Notes: generated by a model from the sequence alone, not told the origin. Shown: positions 46,450 to 59,328, counted from the first letter of the stretch. The stretch is 64,000 bases of DNA from Ptiloglossa arizonensis (GCF_051014685.1 NC_135052.1:11553105-11617104), one strand, 5' to 3'. Numbers and translations: made by a program.

Positions 46450-46860
46450 AGAGGGACACCGTTCGATCCGCGTTGAAAGAGGAGAGAACGAACGGGCAAA
46501 GAAACAAGATATATCCCGAGCGAGGGTGACGATCACCCTCGCGATACCCGCTCGTGGACCACCGGAAGTGAGCAGAGAAGCGTAGGAATGCAAAAGCGGG
46601 AGGTGATGGAGAGAGAGAAAAAAAAGAGAAAAAAAAAAAAAAGGAAACGGGGAGACACGGCGACGGGATACAGCGTGGCAGAGGCGGAGAACAGAGGTCC
46701 GACGTCGGCCTGACGGACTCTCTCTCGTTTGTGCAAACAAACCAAAATGGACTGCGAATAAATATGCGTCTACGAGCAAAAGCGAACGCCCGTATGCTTG
46801 GTCATGATCCGTCCGTGTACGAGGGGGTGACCGAGAGGACGGAGAAACGAGGGGGCGAAC

Positions 46861-46875
46861 GAGACAGAGACAGAG

Positions 46876-46922
<47 letters not shown>
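46861..46922 (+). repeat. (GA)n microsatellite
   Basis: About 60 bp, with an uninterrupted GA run of some 20 units at 46880-46921. A (CT)n run 150 bp downstream is its inverted complement. Confidence 0.95.
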
Positions 46923-46925
<3 letters not shown>

Positions 46926-47070
46926 GGAGGGAGTACGCGCAGTGCGAGCGGGCGGAGTACGTCGGGGATTTAGGGACCTTTAATGGAGCTCGTCTGGCCG
47001 CGACTACCAGAAAAGGAATTCGCTACTTTCCATTATTCACCGCCTTTCGTCCTTCCTTTCTCTCCTGCGC

Positions 47071-47094
47071 GTCTCTCTCTCTCTCTCTCTCTCT
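47071..47094 (+). repeat. (CT)n microsatellite
   Basis: About 11-12 CT units followed by a T-rich run. It could pair in single strands with the GA tract at 46861-46922. Confidence 0.9.
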
Positions 47095-47737
47095 TCCTTT
47101 TTTTCTTTTTTTTCGAAACCCCCACTCCAGCTACGGGGTCATCGATAGTTCCCCCAATCGCGTGCCCTTTTCTCGACCGATCAACGACCGAACGAGTGCA
47201 CGATGATCGTGCGTTGCGAGAACCACCCTCGGGGGTCGGTTCCAAGGACGAGTTTACCGTATCGCGGAAGAAAGTCCTTCGCGAGGAAACGTGGCTCGAC
47301 AACCACGAAACGTCGAGATTATTAAAGCCGAATAAACACACCGGCTCGGGATTAAACCGCGCGCGATACGAAACTTCGAGAAGATCCCCCTGTTTTTCCT
47401 TTTTTTTCGTCCCTCACCCACCCCCGGTGGTAAGGAGGCAACGAGACTCGCCGAGCGGAAAGTCGACGAACGAAGAAAGATCCTTTCATAATTCAACCGG
47501 CCACTAATTGATACTGAATTATTAACCGGAACGAAAGTAAAACACGGCTAGGGCCGCCAACCGGGATCGCTCGGCCAAGGATGCTCCTAGACGTCCGCTT
47601 TCGATACAAAGGAACCATCGAACGTCGTGATTACTCGCCGCGCGCGCGTGGATAACGCTCGGCTCTTACGATGATACGAAACGTCCGCTAATTGGTACAC
47701 GGGCGCGTTTGGTGATATAATCGGTAAACGCGTGAAT

Positions 47738-48015
47738 ATTAAAATTAATCCACGGGTAAGAAATTTCCGAATTGAAAAAGAAATCGATGGATCGAAGTAA
47801 CGATGCTAACGTTCCGCGGAAAAAATGCAGCAAATTTGAAAATTAATCGACGGGTAAGAAATTTCCGAATTGAAAAAGAAATCGATGGATCGAAGTAACG
47901 ATGCTAACCTTCCGCGGGACAAATGCAGCAAATTCGAAAATTAATCGACGGGTAACGAATTTCCGAATTGAAAAAGAAATCGATGGATCGAAGTAACGAT
48001 GCTAACGTTCCGAAG
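47738..48015 (+). repeat. 98-bp tandem repeat, almost three units
   Basis: The GTAAG/GTAAC landmark lies at 47756, 47854 and 47952, exactly 98 bp apart. Units contain AAATTTCCGAATTGAAAAAG, AAATCGATGGATCGAAGTAA and CGATGCTAACGTTCCG. Divergence is very low (a few substitutions), which suggests recent expansion. Confidence 0.95.
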
Positions 48016-50942
48016 AATGAATATTATAACGTACGATGTAATCTCGAGTAGATCTTCGAGACAGAGAGCAACAACTAAACCCAAAAATTGTGATATTTTC
48101 TCTCGTTCCTCTCGAGAAAAAGAAATGTAATAATTGGTAAACTCGTTTCAAACGAAAAGCGTTAACAGTTCGGGGTTAATCGTTGATCGTTTATCAAGTA
48201 ACTTACCAATGGCTTGACACTATACTGGATGGTCCACGCGACTGTTTCAGGTCAGAACTCGGTTGTTAATGCATTGAGGAAAAAATTTCGAAGGAAAGAT
48301 GTGAATGGCTCGAAGAGCACCACGTTTGCAGGATCTTGGATTTATTTCAACGGTGCACGTGCAATTAAAAAATTGTATCCTTTGTTATAAATGAAAATTT
48401 ATATTTTCTTTCGTAGTACAGATCCATTCCCTTGTCTATTCTACCGTGAAAAGTGATTAGGGTATCGTGGCAAAAGAATGAATAGTTTTCGAGATATTTT
48501 CAAGAAGTGTCTTCATCGAAGATGCTCAAACATTTTCAATATCGTTTCTTCAGTGCTTTCATAATTGTAACAATTTCTATGCCACGATACGTTAATCATT
48601 TTTCACGTAGAATGGCCAGGGGAATGGATCTGTGCTACAAAAAAATTCTCAACAAAATCATTTCCATTTCATTAAAGGATGCAATTCTTAATTGCACATG
48701 CACCGTTGAATTTGACAAAAATTCAAGATTCCACAGTGGTGCTCTTCGAGTCGTTTACCTCTTTCCTTCGACATTTTTTCGTAAATCAATAACGAAGTTA
48801 CGAGTCGAAACAATCGCGTGGACCACTCGGTACACTAACTCGCTCATATTTCACTCGTAGTATCTTAGGCAGAGTATACTATGGTTCACGCGACAAAAGT
48901 GCTCTCCGTAAACTCTACAGGGGCACGTACACGCGCACACCTATTTACGTTACGCGCGTAAGTAGTACTATGTAACGTAAAAGCGTGGACGATCGCGATT
49001 AGGCTCCTTCGATCCAAGAGAATATCTGAAACTCGTGGAAAGTCGGCCCGGTATGGTCGGTTCGATTTAAAATCGAGAGCCCCCGAAAACAGGGCCCTCG
49101 TAATTTTTCCCACCCCAGGCGGGACACGCGAGATGATTAATGGCGGGAAGACGAAGAAGAAGCGAAAGCCACGAAGAAAGAATAGCGCGATTACCCGAGT
49201 ACAAACCTTGCCGGGCCGCTGATGCAGTAGAGAAAAGGAAAAGCTGACTAAGGCAAAACCGTCCGCCACGTTCTCCATCCAATCCCCCCTTTCTCTCTCT
49301 CTCCGGGCCGCCCCCATCTCCTGTAAAGTCTCAAGGGTGGAAAAGAGTGGGACGTTGGTTACCACCAAGTGGATGTAATTTTTCCGTTGTTTGATTTTCA
49401 TTAACGACCGGTGGCCCACAGGCTTGCAACGCTGCCTCCGACGATGGAAGATGGGGTCAAGAAACAGGGAAATTACGGGCTCCGCCAAACAGATACATCC
49501 TTTATTTCATTTTCTTCGGCGAACAAAGTCGGAAATTCGCCCCCTCGAGAGCGAGAGACGAGAACCTCGTCGAGACAAGAAGAAGGGGGGTGGCGGCAGG
49601 GTAGAGGGGGCTAATGGCGAAAGTTAGACAGACGGGGAGGAAACAAAATATTTCGCGTTTTATCGACGCTTGTCATCAGCGGGATGAACCGAGGGCATTG
49701 GGAAATGAGGCCAGAGGAAGGATAATGGAATCGGGCATTGCATCGATTGAGCATAAAATTGGACAGGCTCGAGTGGCGCGATTTATTTTGTTTCTTCCGT
49801 TCTTAATGCGAGGAATCGCGATATCTCGAATCTCGGTGGTCGAAACTATCGACGTCCACGTTCGTTGCGTTCACTGTCGAGCTTGCCACGTTAGATAATG
49901 TTACATCTCTTTTCGAGAGGAACGAGAGAAAATATTACAATTTTTCGGTATCGTCGTTGCTCTCTGTCTCGAAGATCCACTCGAGATCATATCGTACGAT
50001 TATCAACGTTAACATCGTTATTTCGATCCATTTATTTCTTTTTCAATTCGGAAATTTCTTACCTGTCGATTAATTTTCGAATTTGCTGCATTCTTCCCGC
50101 GGATCGACGCGTTTCGTACGCAACGGTCCACACGATTCGACGATCGAACATTTTTGCGGTTGCTTTTCGCGCAATACACCGATTCTCGCGCGTGCGCAAC
50201 ACCGATGATTTTCTATTTCGTATCCGTGTAAACAAACGAAGTACGAATTATAAACCAGTGTCGCGCACACGTGTGTGCGATAAATTATTCGGAATACTCG
50301 GTTGGCCTATTTAACGCACTTTATTTGCACATAGTTAACTGTATACGCTACATCGAATAAAATTATTACAACTGAACAGCGGTAGCGAGCGCGTTAAATC
50401 GGGTTACAGCGTGCCACGTTTTCCCGAGTTTTTGCCAAAAGTCTCGATCATCGGCCATAGTAGGTCGATTTCCAAAAGTACGGTGAACTATTCTTAGGAA
50501 TGGAAAATTAGAATCTTTCCTCCGATACTGATTAAGTTCGTTCGTCAAAATATTCTACGGTTTTTATCCCATCTCGAGAGAGAAAAACGAAATATTAGCA
50601 ACAACGACGAGAAACTTTATTTTATATTTCGCGACTTATTTATTTTATATTTACGCTCGAGACGTTCCTCCCGATAATAAATTTTCGTAATCGAAACTTC
50701 GATCAAATACCGTAACGTATTACGGTGGTTTTTCACTCTCTATTCGCATTATCCCGTGAAAATAAATTCTCCGCTAAAATAATTCCGAACGTTAATCAAC
50801 GGAAGACAATTCCATACGACGCGGTGTAAAAACGCACCGCGAATCGAATAATAGTGACGCGATAAGTTTTAACGAGGGTTTAGAATAAATGAGAACGATT
50901 CAATTATTGGTGGTTTTAATGTACTCGTTACGCACACGTGTC
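48016..50942. other. Unique sequence, no gene recognised
   Basis: No gene or repeat family was seen. CG-rich around 48.9-49.6 kb, AT-richer elsewhere. Confidence 0.45.
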
Positions 50943-51000
50943 GAAGAAATACAACTAGGATCGTCGACTGTAGCTTGGTAACATCCTCGTCTTTGTTATA
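50943..51000 (-). repeat. Inverted copy of the 54-bp repeat (hairpin left arm)
   Basis: The reverse complement of this segment aligns with 51181-51235: an AAAGACGAGGATGTTACCAA-type block, CTACAGTCGA, then CTAGTTGTATTTCTTC. The two arms could form a stem of about 55 bp around a 180-nt loop. A further inverted piece (ACATCCTTGTAAATTGTCTT) lies at 51056-51090. Confidence 0.75.
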
Positions 51001-51182
51001 TACGTTGCGAAGAATCATCGACTGTAAATCGATACTAATTACAGTACAACTGTAACATCCTTGTAAATTGTCTTTATCTTTGTTATTTCGAATGTTCTTA
51101 CAGATTAAAGACTAATGAACCGCGGGTTTACGCAAATTCGTCCTTACACACACTACTTGTACTTCCATACACGATACGTAGA

Positions 51183-51890
51183 TAATAAAGACAAGGATGT
51201 TAACGACCTACAGTTGATTCTAGTTGTATTTCTTCACTACGTATATATATAAAGACAAGAATGTTATCGACCTACAGTTGATGATTCTTCGCAACGTATA
51301 TAATAAAGACAAGGATGTTACCAACCTACAATTAATGATTCTTCGCAAAGTATACAATGAAAACAAGAATGTTACCAACTTAGAGTTGAAGATTCTTCAT
51401 AACATATATAATAAAGACAAGGATGTTACCAACCTACAGTTGATGATTCTTCAAAACGTATCTAATAAAGACAAGAATGTTACCAACCTACAGTTGATGA
51501 TTCTTCAAAACGTATCTAATAAAGACAAGAATGTTACCAACCTACAGTTGATGATTCCTCGCAACGTATCTAATAAAGACAAGAATGTTACCAACCTACA
51601 ATTGATGATTCCTCGCAACGTATCTAATAAAGACAAGAATGTTACCAACCTACAATTGATGATTCCTCGCAACGAATGTAATAAAGACAAGGATGTTACC
51701 AACCTACAATTAATGATTCTTCGCAACGTATACAATGAAAACAAGAACGTTACCAACCTACAATTGACGATTCCTCGCAACGTATCTAACAAAGACAAGG
51801 AAGTTATCGACCTACAGTTGATGATTCTTCGCAACGAATGTATAATTCGAACAAAGATGTTACCGAGCTACGGTGAACGATTCTAGTTGC
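51183..51890 (+). repeat. 54-bp minisatellite, about 13 units
   Basis: Units contain AATAAAGACAAGAATGTTAC, CAACCTACAGTTGATGATTC and TTCGCAACGTATCT. The spacing is 54 bp from 51302 onward; the first unit is slightly longer. Because 54 is a multiple of 3, a plus frame stays open for 220 codons (an 18-residue repeat resembling N-K-D-K-N-V-T-N-L-Q-L-M-I-L-R-N-V-Y) and a minus frame for 109. There is no ATG at the left end and no flanking gene, so I call it a repeat, not a protein. Confidence 0.93.
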
Positions 51891-54369
51891 GTTTCCTCGG
51901 AAAATGTAACCGCGTAACGTTCCAAGAAATGTAAAAATCCAGCTCGTAACCGAACGTCGAAGAGAAAAATCTTGGTGCTCCCTGTATCGCGATGAACGAG
52001 GCTGTACGTTCGCCGACGCACACACCGAAAATCGCTGAACCGGTGGATGTAAGCAAACCCGCAGAATGCTGAAATTACTCTCTTCGATGCACCCTCTATT
52101 CCGGGTTCCTCTGTTATCCGTTCCTCGTTCTCACCCTCCCGCGATCCTCTCCCCAATTTTCCGTCCCTCTTCTTCTCCCCTTTCTCCGGTGCCCTTTTCT
52201 CCTCGCTGCTCTCTGGACACCCACCGACCTTCTGTATCTCGCCTACCCAGCTGCGACACTCCCACCTCTATGCGTTAATTCTTGTACATACAGACAGCAG
52301 CGGATACCTACGGGAAAGAGCTATACTTCTGGCAACGTTTACCTTGCATAATGCCCCGGCGATCTTTGTTTCCTCCCTTCGGTAACGTTTTCCCGTGCCC
52401 GTTCTTTCGCGAGTTTCGACCACACGAGTTCCCATCCACCCTCTCCTTTGTGCGGACACACTTACGGTGAACCTGTACAATTTCGGGCCGCAATTGACGC
52501 TGGAACGAACACGGTTAATTTCACGACGACGAACGCGCGTCGTTTCTCCGGGAACAAGAGCGTGCAAGGTTTCGGCGAGAAATGGAATTTACCCAGCCGT
52601 CGATGGGTCCGAGACGATCGAAAATTCGTCGACGAGGGAACACGCATAGAACGATGGTCTCTGCACGATCGGTTCGATCGACGCGACGAGGTTTCAAAAC
52701 GACGCTGAACGGAAGCTGAGATCGTGCGGGCATCGAGAGCCCCTACTAATTGATACCCATGAAAGGCTACCTCTGTACATTGTCAATCGGCCGCGCGCGC
52801 GAGAGAGAGAGAGAGAGAGCAGAGACGAGTCCTGGGTGAAAGGTGGAACCGGGGAGAGACCGATCCCGGCTTTGCCGAAACGAACCTGCGAAACGGGAGC
52901 GAGTATGGCAGGTAACAACACCGAGGGAACAGAGACGGACAACGAACACGGGGGTACGAGTTTTTGAGAGGCTGACGAACCAATCACCGGACCATCTATA
53001 ATGTACACAGCCCGTTAACGATGGAGACCAGAGACATTCCGTCCGCTCGGTTCTAGCCATTTTCCAAATATCCAGCTGGCTACCGAGTCGTCCCAGGAAA
53101 CCTAACCACCCCACCCGCGCTCAAACCTGTGTCTCTCCATTTTCTCTTTTCCATGGTCCTCTTCCTAGCCGGCGGACCGGTCCGGCATAGTGCAGACGTT
53201 CCCGGAATCGTTAATTCCTCTCAATATTGCAGGATCCTTTTCGAACGCTACGTCAAGTCGCTGGACGATCCGTGATGTCCACGGACATCGTCTGCTACGT
53301 ACCGGGAATTTACGCTCGCTCGCTCGCTCGTTCGCGGAAAATTTCACTCGGTTTTATTCTCGCGGGATCTTTGGAATTTTCGGAACCGATCCGTTTCATC
53401 GACCAACCCCTCCGGGACGATCACCGGTGTTCAAGTCTGGGTTTCACCGCCCCCGTCCTCGAGTCCTCGGGACGGTTCGAATAAGCGTTTGGAAATTTCC
53501 AAACGCGTCCGGACATCGTGGAACGTCGTCGCGACGATCGACGATAGTGGACCGCGAGACCTCGACGCGTCTTCCAGGACGCTCGTCAGGGTCCAAAGAG
53601 ACGCGTAGTTTCCCTAATTCCGAATTATTCCCGTATTCATAGCGACCGCGTGTCGGCCGAGTGGCGCGAAACGGGGGCGGAAAAGGGGACTTTTCGGAGT
53701 AATTTGTATTCCACATTTCACGCGGAACGACGAGGGGTGACGAGTACTCCTTCTCTCGAGCGTCCTTCGTTTCTCTCTCTCTCTTCGTCTCTCTTCCGAG
53801 CGTGTTCGCGCGCCTCTCGCCGAGAGACTTACAGCCGCGCGTATAAACGGCGACCAGGGAGTAACGTCTGATTATGCGAACGCATGGCTGCCCGTAACGC
53901 GATTTAATATTAAAATATTATGACAAACGTCAACAGGAGGCGGGTGTAAAGAGACGCGCCTCTGATTGGCCCTCGACGTGAATACGAAACGAGACGCGGC
54001 CGGGGACGCGTGTTACCAACGGAACCCTTGTTTTGTATCCCCGGCGATGCTCCGTTTTCGTTCTCGCGATAGTCGTCGTTGCCACGCGGAGATCTCGACG
54101 CGCGTTCCGACGCTACGTAGACGTAAACTTTCTCGAGCAACGTACCGATCTGCCTGACCAAATATTTTCATTTCGAGTCAACATTTCCCTGCGTCATCCG
54201 TGCCCTAACGTCGTCGCCGGAACACCGCGTCATCCTCGCGAGACGCGATTAAATTCCGCGTACCAATTTTATTTATTCACTCGGCTCGTTCGGATACGTC
54301 TTTGTCGCTCGTTGGAATTCATTTTCGATCCTGTGTACCGTTTTGATCGTCGATTGGGCGCGGGTTCCA
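51891..54369. other. Unique CG-rich sequence, no gene recognised
   Basis: A (GA)n run lies at 52799-52820 and a CGCT run at 53314-53330. Many overlapping open frames without domains. TATA-like GTATAAAC at 53840 has no supporting motif. Confidence 0.4.
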
Positions 54370-54725
54370 TTCCAAATTTTCCGATCGGTTCTTCGAATTC
54401 CATTCGACCGTCGTCTCGTTCGATGTTTCGCTCTTACGGGAAAAATATGTAAATATAATCGAAAGGTGTAAATATACTTGTCTCTCTTTTCGTTCGTTCC
54501 CGTTTCACCGATTAAAGCGTCTCCGATTTCCAGTCGTCCATCGTGCACGGTTCACAATTTTCCGATCGGTTCGAATTCCTTTCGAGCGTGGTCCCGGTGT
54601 TCGGTATTTGGCACGCAGGAGAAACTAAACCGAAATATGCGAACGTACTCGTTTCTCTTTTTTTTTGTTCCGATCCGTTTCCGGTTGGAACGATTAAAGC
54701 CTTGTGACAGTCGCGCAGAATTTCG
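54370..54725 (+). repeat. Tandem duplication, about 186-bp unit, diverged
   Basis: ATTTTCCGATCGGTTC followed by GAATTCC occurs at about 54376 and 54557. Each is followed by an AAATATG..AA block, CTCTCTTTTTTTTTGTTCCG-like sequence and CGATTAAAGC. Divergence is higher than in most other local duplications here. Confidence 0.7.
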
Positions 54726-55390
54726 TTGAATTTCCGTGCATTACGTTGTTAAAAATCAATCGAACGTCGAACTACGCGCCCTCGGACCCACAGAGAGGAT
54801 TCGATAGGGAATTTTAATCAATACACGCATAATAGAATATTTCCACCGTGGCGTATCGCGGCTATGAAAATATCACGGCTAACAGATTCGAAACGGACGT
54901 TCAATATGGAATGCGAGGAAAAAGCTAGAAGGTAAATCCGATTCGGATTTGTGGAATAAACGGATCGACGGTGGACAAATCACCGAATTTTTTCCCCGGG
55001 GAATTTTTTTCTCTTTTTCTTCTCTTTTTTTCTTTTTTTTTTTTTTTTTTTTTTCGCACACGTACGCTCGCTCGCTCGTCCCAAGTGTCCGCGGTGACGT
55101 GTCGCGGCTCCGTTGCATCGTTGGCGTGTATAAAACGACGCTAAATAAACATTCGAGACACCGCGTACGTAACGAGTTTAAAATTTAACGATATACCGTC
55201 GATTTCGGGGCGAACTATCGGCCGTGCACTGGCAATCGAATTCTCCGCCATCCCGGACGCGGAACGTCACTTTCTCCGAACGGATCTCTCGTTGGGCAAA
55301 TTATTTTTCACGCGATGTTAGCCTCAACGCGACACTCTCGATCGAGCGAACAAAACAATCCTGAACATCGCGTTCCGAAGCGACACTCTC
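54726..55390. other. Unique sequence with a poly-T block
   Basis: A T-rich block of about 50 bp at 55008-55054 ends in 22 or more uninterrupted T. A TATAAAAC at 55129 is the only promoter-like motif. No gene is recognised. Confidence 0.4.
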
Positions 55391-55394
55391 TTAA

Positions 55395-55604
55395 CGCTAG
55401 AACTACCGATAGATTTCGGACAGTAAGCTGTATCTCGTGTCTATCTAAGAAAAAATCAATCGATGAGGAAAAAGAGGAATTTATAAAGTCGATCGCGTGT
55501 GTAGAATTGAAAATGTCTTCGGAAAACGAGCTACGGAATTCAAAGTAAATTTCATTAGGAAAATAGATGGAACCAGTCATTTTGAACGATTGGTGAATCT
55601 AGTG
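55395..55604 (+). mobile_element. piggyBac-like MITE flanked by TTAA
   Basis: A 210-bp element flanked by TTAA at 55391-55394 and 55605-55608. The left end is CGCTAGAACTACCGATAG. The right end, read inward, is CACTAGATTCACCAATCG. The inverted repeats match at 12-13 of the 18 positions. A TTAA target duplication and a CNCTAGA terminus are typical of the piggyBac superfamily. The interior is A/G-rich, and its partial open frame does not resemble a transposase, so the copy is non-autonomous. Confidence 0.72.
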
Positions 55605-55608
55605 TTAA

Positions 55609-58399
55609 TCGAATGGCGACCAGTGATCGAAGATTGAAAGTTTTGAGATGTTTACTAGGTTGTTCGTTAGTTAACTATGTTTACTAGTATAGTCGAAGGC
55701 AGAAACTGAAAATTTTGTAGCATTTAGAAAATCTTGAATACTTCCAACATCTTCGAATATTTTGAGTCTCGAAGAACCGGATCGCGTATATTTTTAATCA
55801 TTTATAACCGCTCCAAAAAGTATTAACACGCTGTATTCCGAGGAAATTCTTCTCACCTGTAAGACTAATTTTAATGAAAGTTTGCGCGCATGTAAACAAT
55901 ATTGCATATATAGAGAAATGTTTTCGTCCACAGGAAATTTCTTTAAGAAGGAGAAATCAAATCTCGAAGGTTTCAGTGTTTTCTTTTTTACTTTTTTAAT
56001 GCAAGTTTTCTTGGGACTTTTTTGCAACAGTTTTGCTATGTTTCACGCTATCGCGAAGTTGTATTTGAAAAATCGAAGAGACAGTGACACTGCAATGGCC
56101 AATTTCAGACTATTGAAGAGCTTGCAACGACTTTCATTTCTTTATAACTTGGTAATCTTGCGAGGTACAACAACAACTTTCTTACAAAACGATATTCAGT
56201 TTTTAGCGCTCTATTGTACAACTGAAAAAAGTCCCCCAAAATAATTGTATTGAAACAATGAAAAAATGTTAAATTTTCCAGTCTTAACTTTATCCCCTCG
56301 AGATCAAACTTCCATTAAAATCGGACTTGTAGCTTAGGAGTATTTCCTCGTAACACAGTGTACAAATACTTTTTTTGGATCCATTGTATATACAAAATAC
56401 CGGAACAAAGATACTTTTGGGGGAAATTTGAACCTTTTCACGACATTGAGAATTGTTTATTCGCACAAATGACCAAGGCTCGTTCACCGAGTGGTCGTTT
56501 CGATAATAATTTTCCGCGGTGCTCGCTCGAATGGAATAATCGTAGCGTGGATACTTTCGCGATAAGATCGACACTAAATTCCCTAAGGCTTCGGCGATAA
56601 ATATTTCCTAAGGTGGAAACAACGATAAACGTTTCAACGTAAAATTCTCGTAACGTATCCATCCGTTCGATCGTGTATCGGAAGTCCAGTGTTTCGCAAA
56701 TGAATACGAAATTCGATTTACCTCGGTGTTACGCGTTCGAAACTCCGCAACAGCTAATCGACCGACGAAACAAGTGCAAATATTTGCGTAACACGAGGAC
56801 GGTTATCGCGAAATTACATCAGCGTAAATTGATACTTCCGTTGACCAATTGTCGCGAAATTGTTCTTGAAAAGCAACATTGGGAGCCCCGACGACTCCTA
56901 CATATTTATCAGGACCACGTACGACTAGTTCCAACTATTACCGGATCAGCTGTGACACGAAATTGTACGAGTTTCCGTTGGAAGACGAACGCGAGAAAAT
57001 CCTGTAGAATTGTAACGTTAACAACAAGCACCGTCGTTCCAATAGGGGCCGTGGACGTTAACGATTCGTTGGACGATTAGGTGCAGCTCGAGTTGCAACC
57101 ATGGTCGCGTGGCAGCACCGTACTGACATACGATACCGCGGTAGCTGTACGATAAATTGTACAAGAATACCGCGGGTTTTACAATAATCGTACGTACAGT
57201 TCTCTAGACGACAATGGCGCGGATCATTGTACGACAAAATCGCGCAGTCCGTGGCCCCTATAAGTTTTTCAACGTTTACGATGCTTTCGACGCAGCGAGG
57301 TTTCTAATAGGGGCCGTAGACGATTTATTCTACGGCCAGAGCGACACGTCGAGTTACAACGATATAGGGGTCACATTCGCGGCGATTCATCGTGCAACGA
57401 GGTGCAACGATACCTCGTGCAACGAGCTGCGACGATCGTTACGTCGATTTACGTTGTTTTCTCGACGGACGTAACGACGTATCGTTCGACGTGTCTTCAG
57501 GGGGTATTCTTGCCTGGAATGCGATTATTTCGACATCGTTCGTGATTTTGAAAAAAAATTACAAACCTTTTCGGGTTTCAGTCGCGACACGCGTATTTAC
57601 TAACATTTCAACTATACGAAATTATTTTTCTGGATGAAGAATAATAGAAATTACACGAACCGTGTTTGACCGAAACCAAGTATTGCAAACGAGAAGTGTT
57701 TCACTGGTGTGCAAGATTCCGTTTCTTGAATTTCAAGCAAGCGAACAAAATGGCATCTTGTTTGTGACGAATGTGGTTATGATATGAACCACCAGAAATG
57801 AAAAATTTTGATAATTAAAGAAATGGCGACACTTTGAAGTTTAAATATCGTTTCGTTTGTCTCTGTTCGCAAACAATTGCAAGTGTTTGTTTTTTTTCGA
57901 CATTGTTTTGTCATTGGCTTCTGGAAGTCAAATTTATAATTATACTCGATCGATCGTGAGATAGGATGTGTCGAAGAATAAGGACGAAACGTACACGTGA
58001 TAAAATTACGGTAAATTTATACAAATATAGTGAATTGTGGTATAATTGTATTAAATTTATGTAAATAATATATCGGACGTACAGCGACAAAAAGGTATAA
58101 TTGATATTATTTGTCTAACTTGTTTTATTATTCTCCAATTGGAAATATATTTTTAAAGATTCGATTCGTGTCCAGAAAATGATTGGAAGGAATAAAAATC
58201 TAAATAATAGAAGAAAACGGCGTAATGAGTAGCAATCGGAAAATGACAGAATTATTTCGTACAGTAGAATTCAGAAACATATATTGAAATACATTCACAT
58301 TCGGCACGGTGCTCCGTTTTACGCGAGGGACCCCATGACGAGGTCCACCATAGCGAAAGGGTTAAACGATTTTTCACAGTCTTCGCGTATTTCTGATGC
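55609..58399. other. Mostly unique sequence with weak open frames
   Basis: A plus-strand frame of 86 codons starts at an ATG in good context (ACAATGG) at 57214 and ends at 57474. It has no domain I recognise. A CTAATAGGGGCCGTAGACG motif inside it recurs as CCAATAGGGGCCGTGGACG at 57040. The remainder is featureless. Confidence 0.35.
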
Positions 58400-58700
58400 A
58401 GTACCATTTTATGGATTTTGTCATCATTTTAGGCCTAGTCATGAGCCTAGGCCTCATCAATATTTGATCACTAGGATCACTGTAATATTTGACTTGACAG
58501 CTCGTCATTCCCTTTATTAAACTCTGTCAACCAATATTTTACAATTGCAAACTCGCACACTTTCATTCGACAGTCATGCAATATCATTCTGTGAATTTTG
58601 TCATCATTTTAGGCCTAGTCACCTCATTTGTACGACCAGTGCAATATTCGTCTTGACAGCTCGTCATTCTCTTGTTTAAACTCTACCAGCCAATATTTTA
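58400..58700 (+). repeat. Tandem duplication, 180-bp unit
   Basis: TTTTGTCATCATTTTAGGCC starts at 58416 and again at 58596, exactly 180 bp apart. It is followed in both by CTTGACAGCTCGTCATTC, TTAAACTCT and CAGCCAATATTTTAC. Unit 1 has an extra inverted piece, GAGCCTAGGCCTCA, next to TAGGCCTAGTCA, forming a small palindrome missing from unit 2. Confidence 0.92.
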
Positions 58701-59083
58701 CTATTGTAAAAGAAGAAGCAAATTCCTCCAGAGCAGAATCTAATCTCCACTTTGATATCGGTTGGAGCGAGGCCTTTCAAACGAACAAATTCTTTCCATG
58801 TGTACAAATTCACCGAGAGCGTTCACTATTGATAACTAACAAACAAACACCAACGTAGCGTGGTGAACCTTCGAACTTGAGCTCTACAAGGTCGCTGGTT
58901 TCTCCCTTGGTCGTTCTTTTCAACCAACTACAGTCGTCTACACGTGGGATCGGGTAGTTCCGGGACAACCCTAAGTTGGCCACGGATCGGTCCGTCGGCC
59001 GCGAAACGCCCCGATGAAGCGTAGAACGAAGCGAGAGGATCCTCGGGAGGACCCGGGTCTTCCTCGAGCAAGGAACTCGAAAG

Positions 59084-59090
59084 TATAAAG
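59084..59090 (+). promoter_or_regulatory. TATA-like TATAAAG with initiator-like TCATAT 30 bp downstream
   Basis: TATAAAG at 59084-59090 and TCATAT at 59112-59117 put the initiator A 30 bp from the first T, the spacing of insect TATA promoters. The initiator has one mismatch to TCAKTY. The upstream 100 bp are CG-rich. No transcript evidence is visible. Confidence 0.2.
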
Positions 59091-59289
59091 ACGAAAACCG
59101 AGGAGTGGAACTCATATACAGTAGTTTCGGAACGAAGAGGTGCAGGCCTGTCGAGAGACGTCTGGGGAGAGGTCAGGGGAGTTGGAATAAATCCAAACAG
59201 TAAACAGAGCCAGAGGGGGTGGTGGTCTCGCGAGGGGGTGGAGGAAGGTTGGTGAAAATTCTAATATATAAAAGATATGAAGGCCCGAT

Positions 59290-59328
59290 GCGACGACGAC
59301 GACGACGACGACGACGAACACGACGACG
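59290..59328 (+). repeat. (CGA)n microsatellite
   Basis: About ten CGA triplets followed by an interrupted CGACGACG end. Confidence 0.92.

Larger units (their letters stand above)
46251..47737. other. Unique sequence with GA and CT tracts
   Basis: No gene is recognised. A poly-A tract lies near 46618-46642. Simple repeats are listed separately. Confidence 0.4.

Noticed and set aside
51224..51886. 220-residue 18-mer repeat protein
   Set aside because: The frame is open because the 54-bp unit is a multiple of three. There is no ATG at the left end, an open minus frame overlaps it, and no flanking coding sequence exists.
55654..55680. Possible further MITE end (CTAGGTTGTTCGTTAG)
   Set aside because: Matches the A/B terminus for only 12-13 bases and has no interior similarity or partner end.
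57214..57474. 86-codon plus-strand frame with a good ATG context
   Set aside because: Composition is acceptable, but no domain, neighbour or repeat support was found; left as a note in the region entry only.
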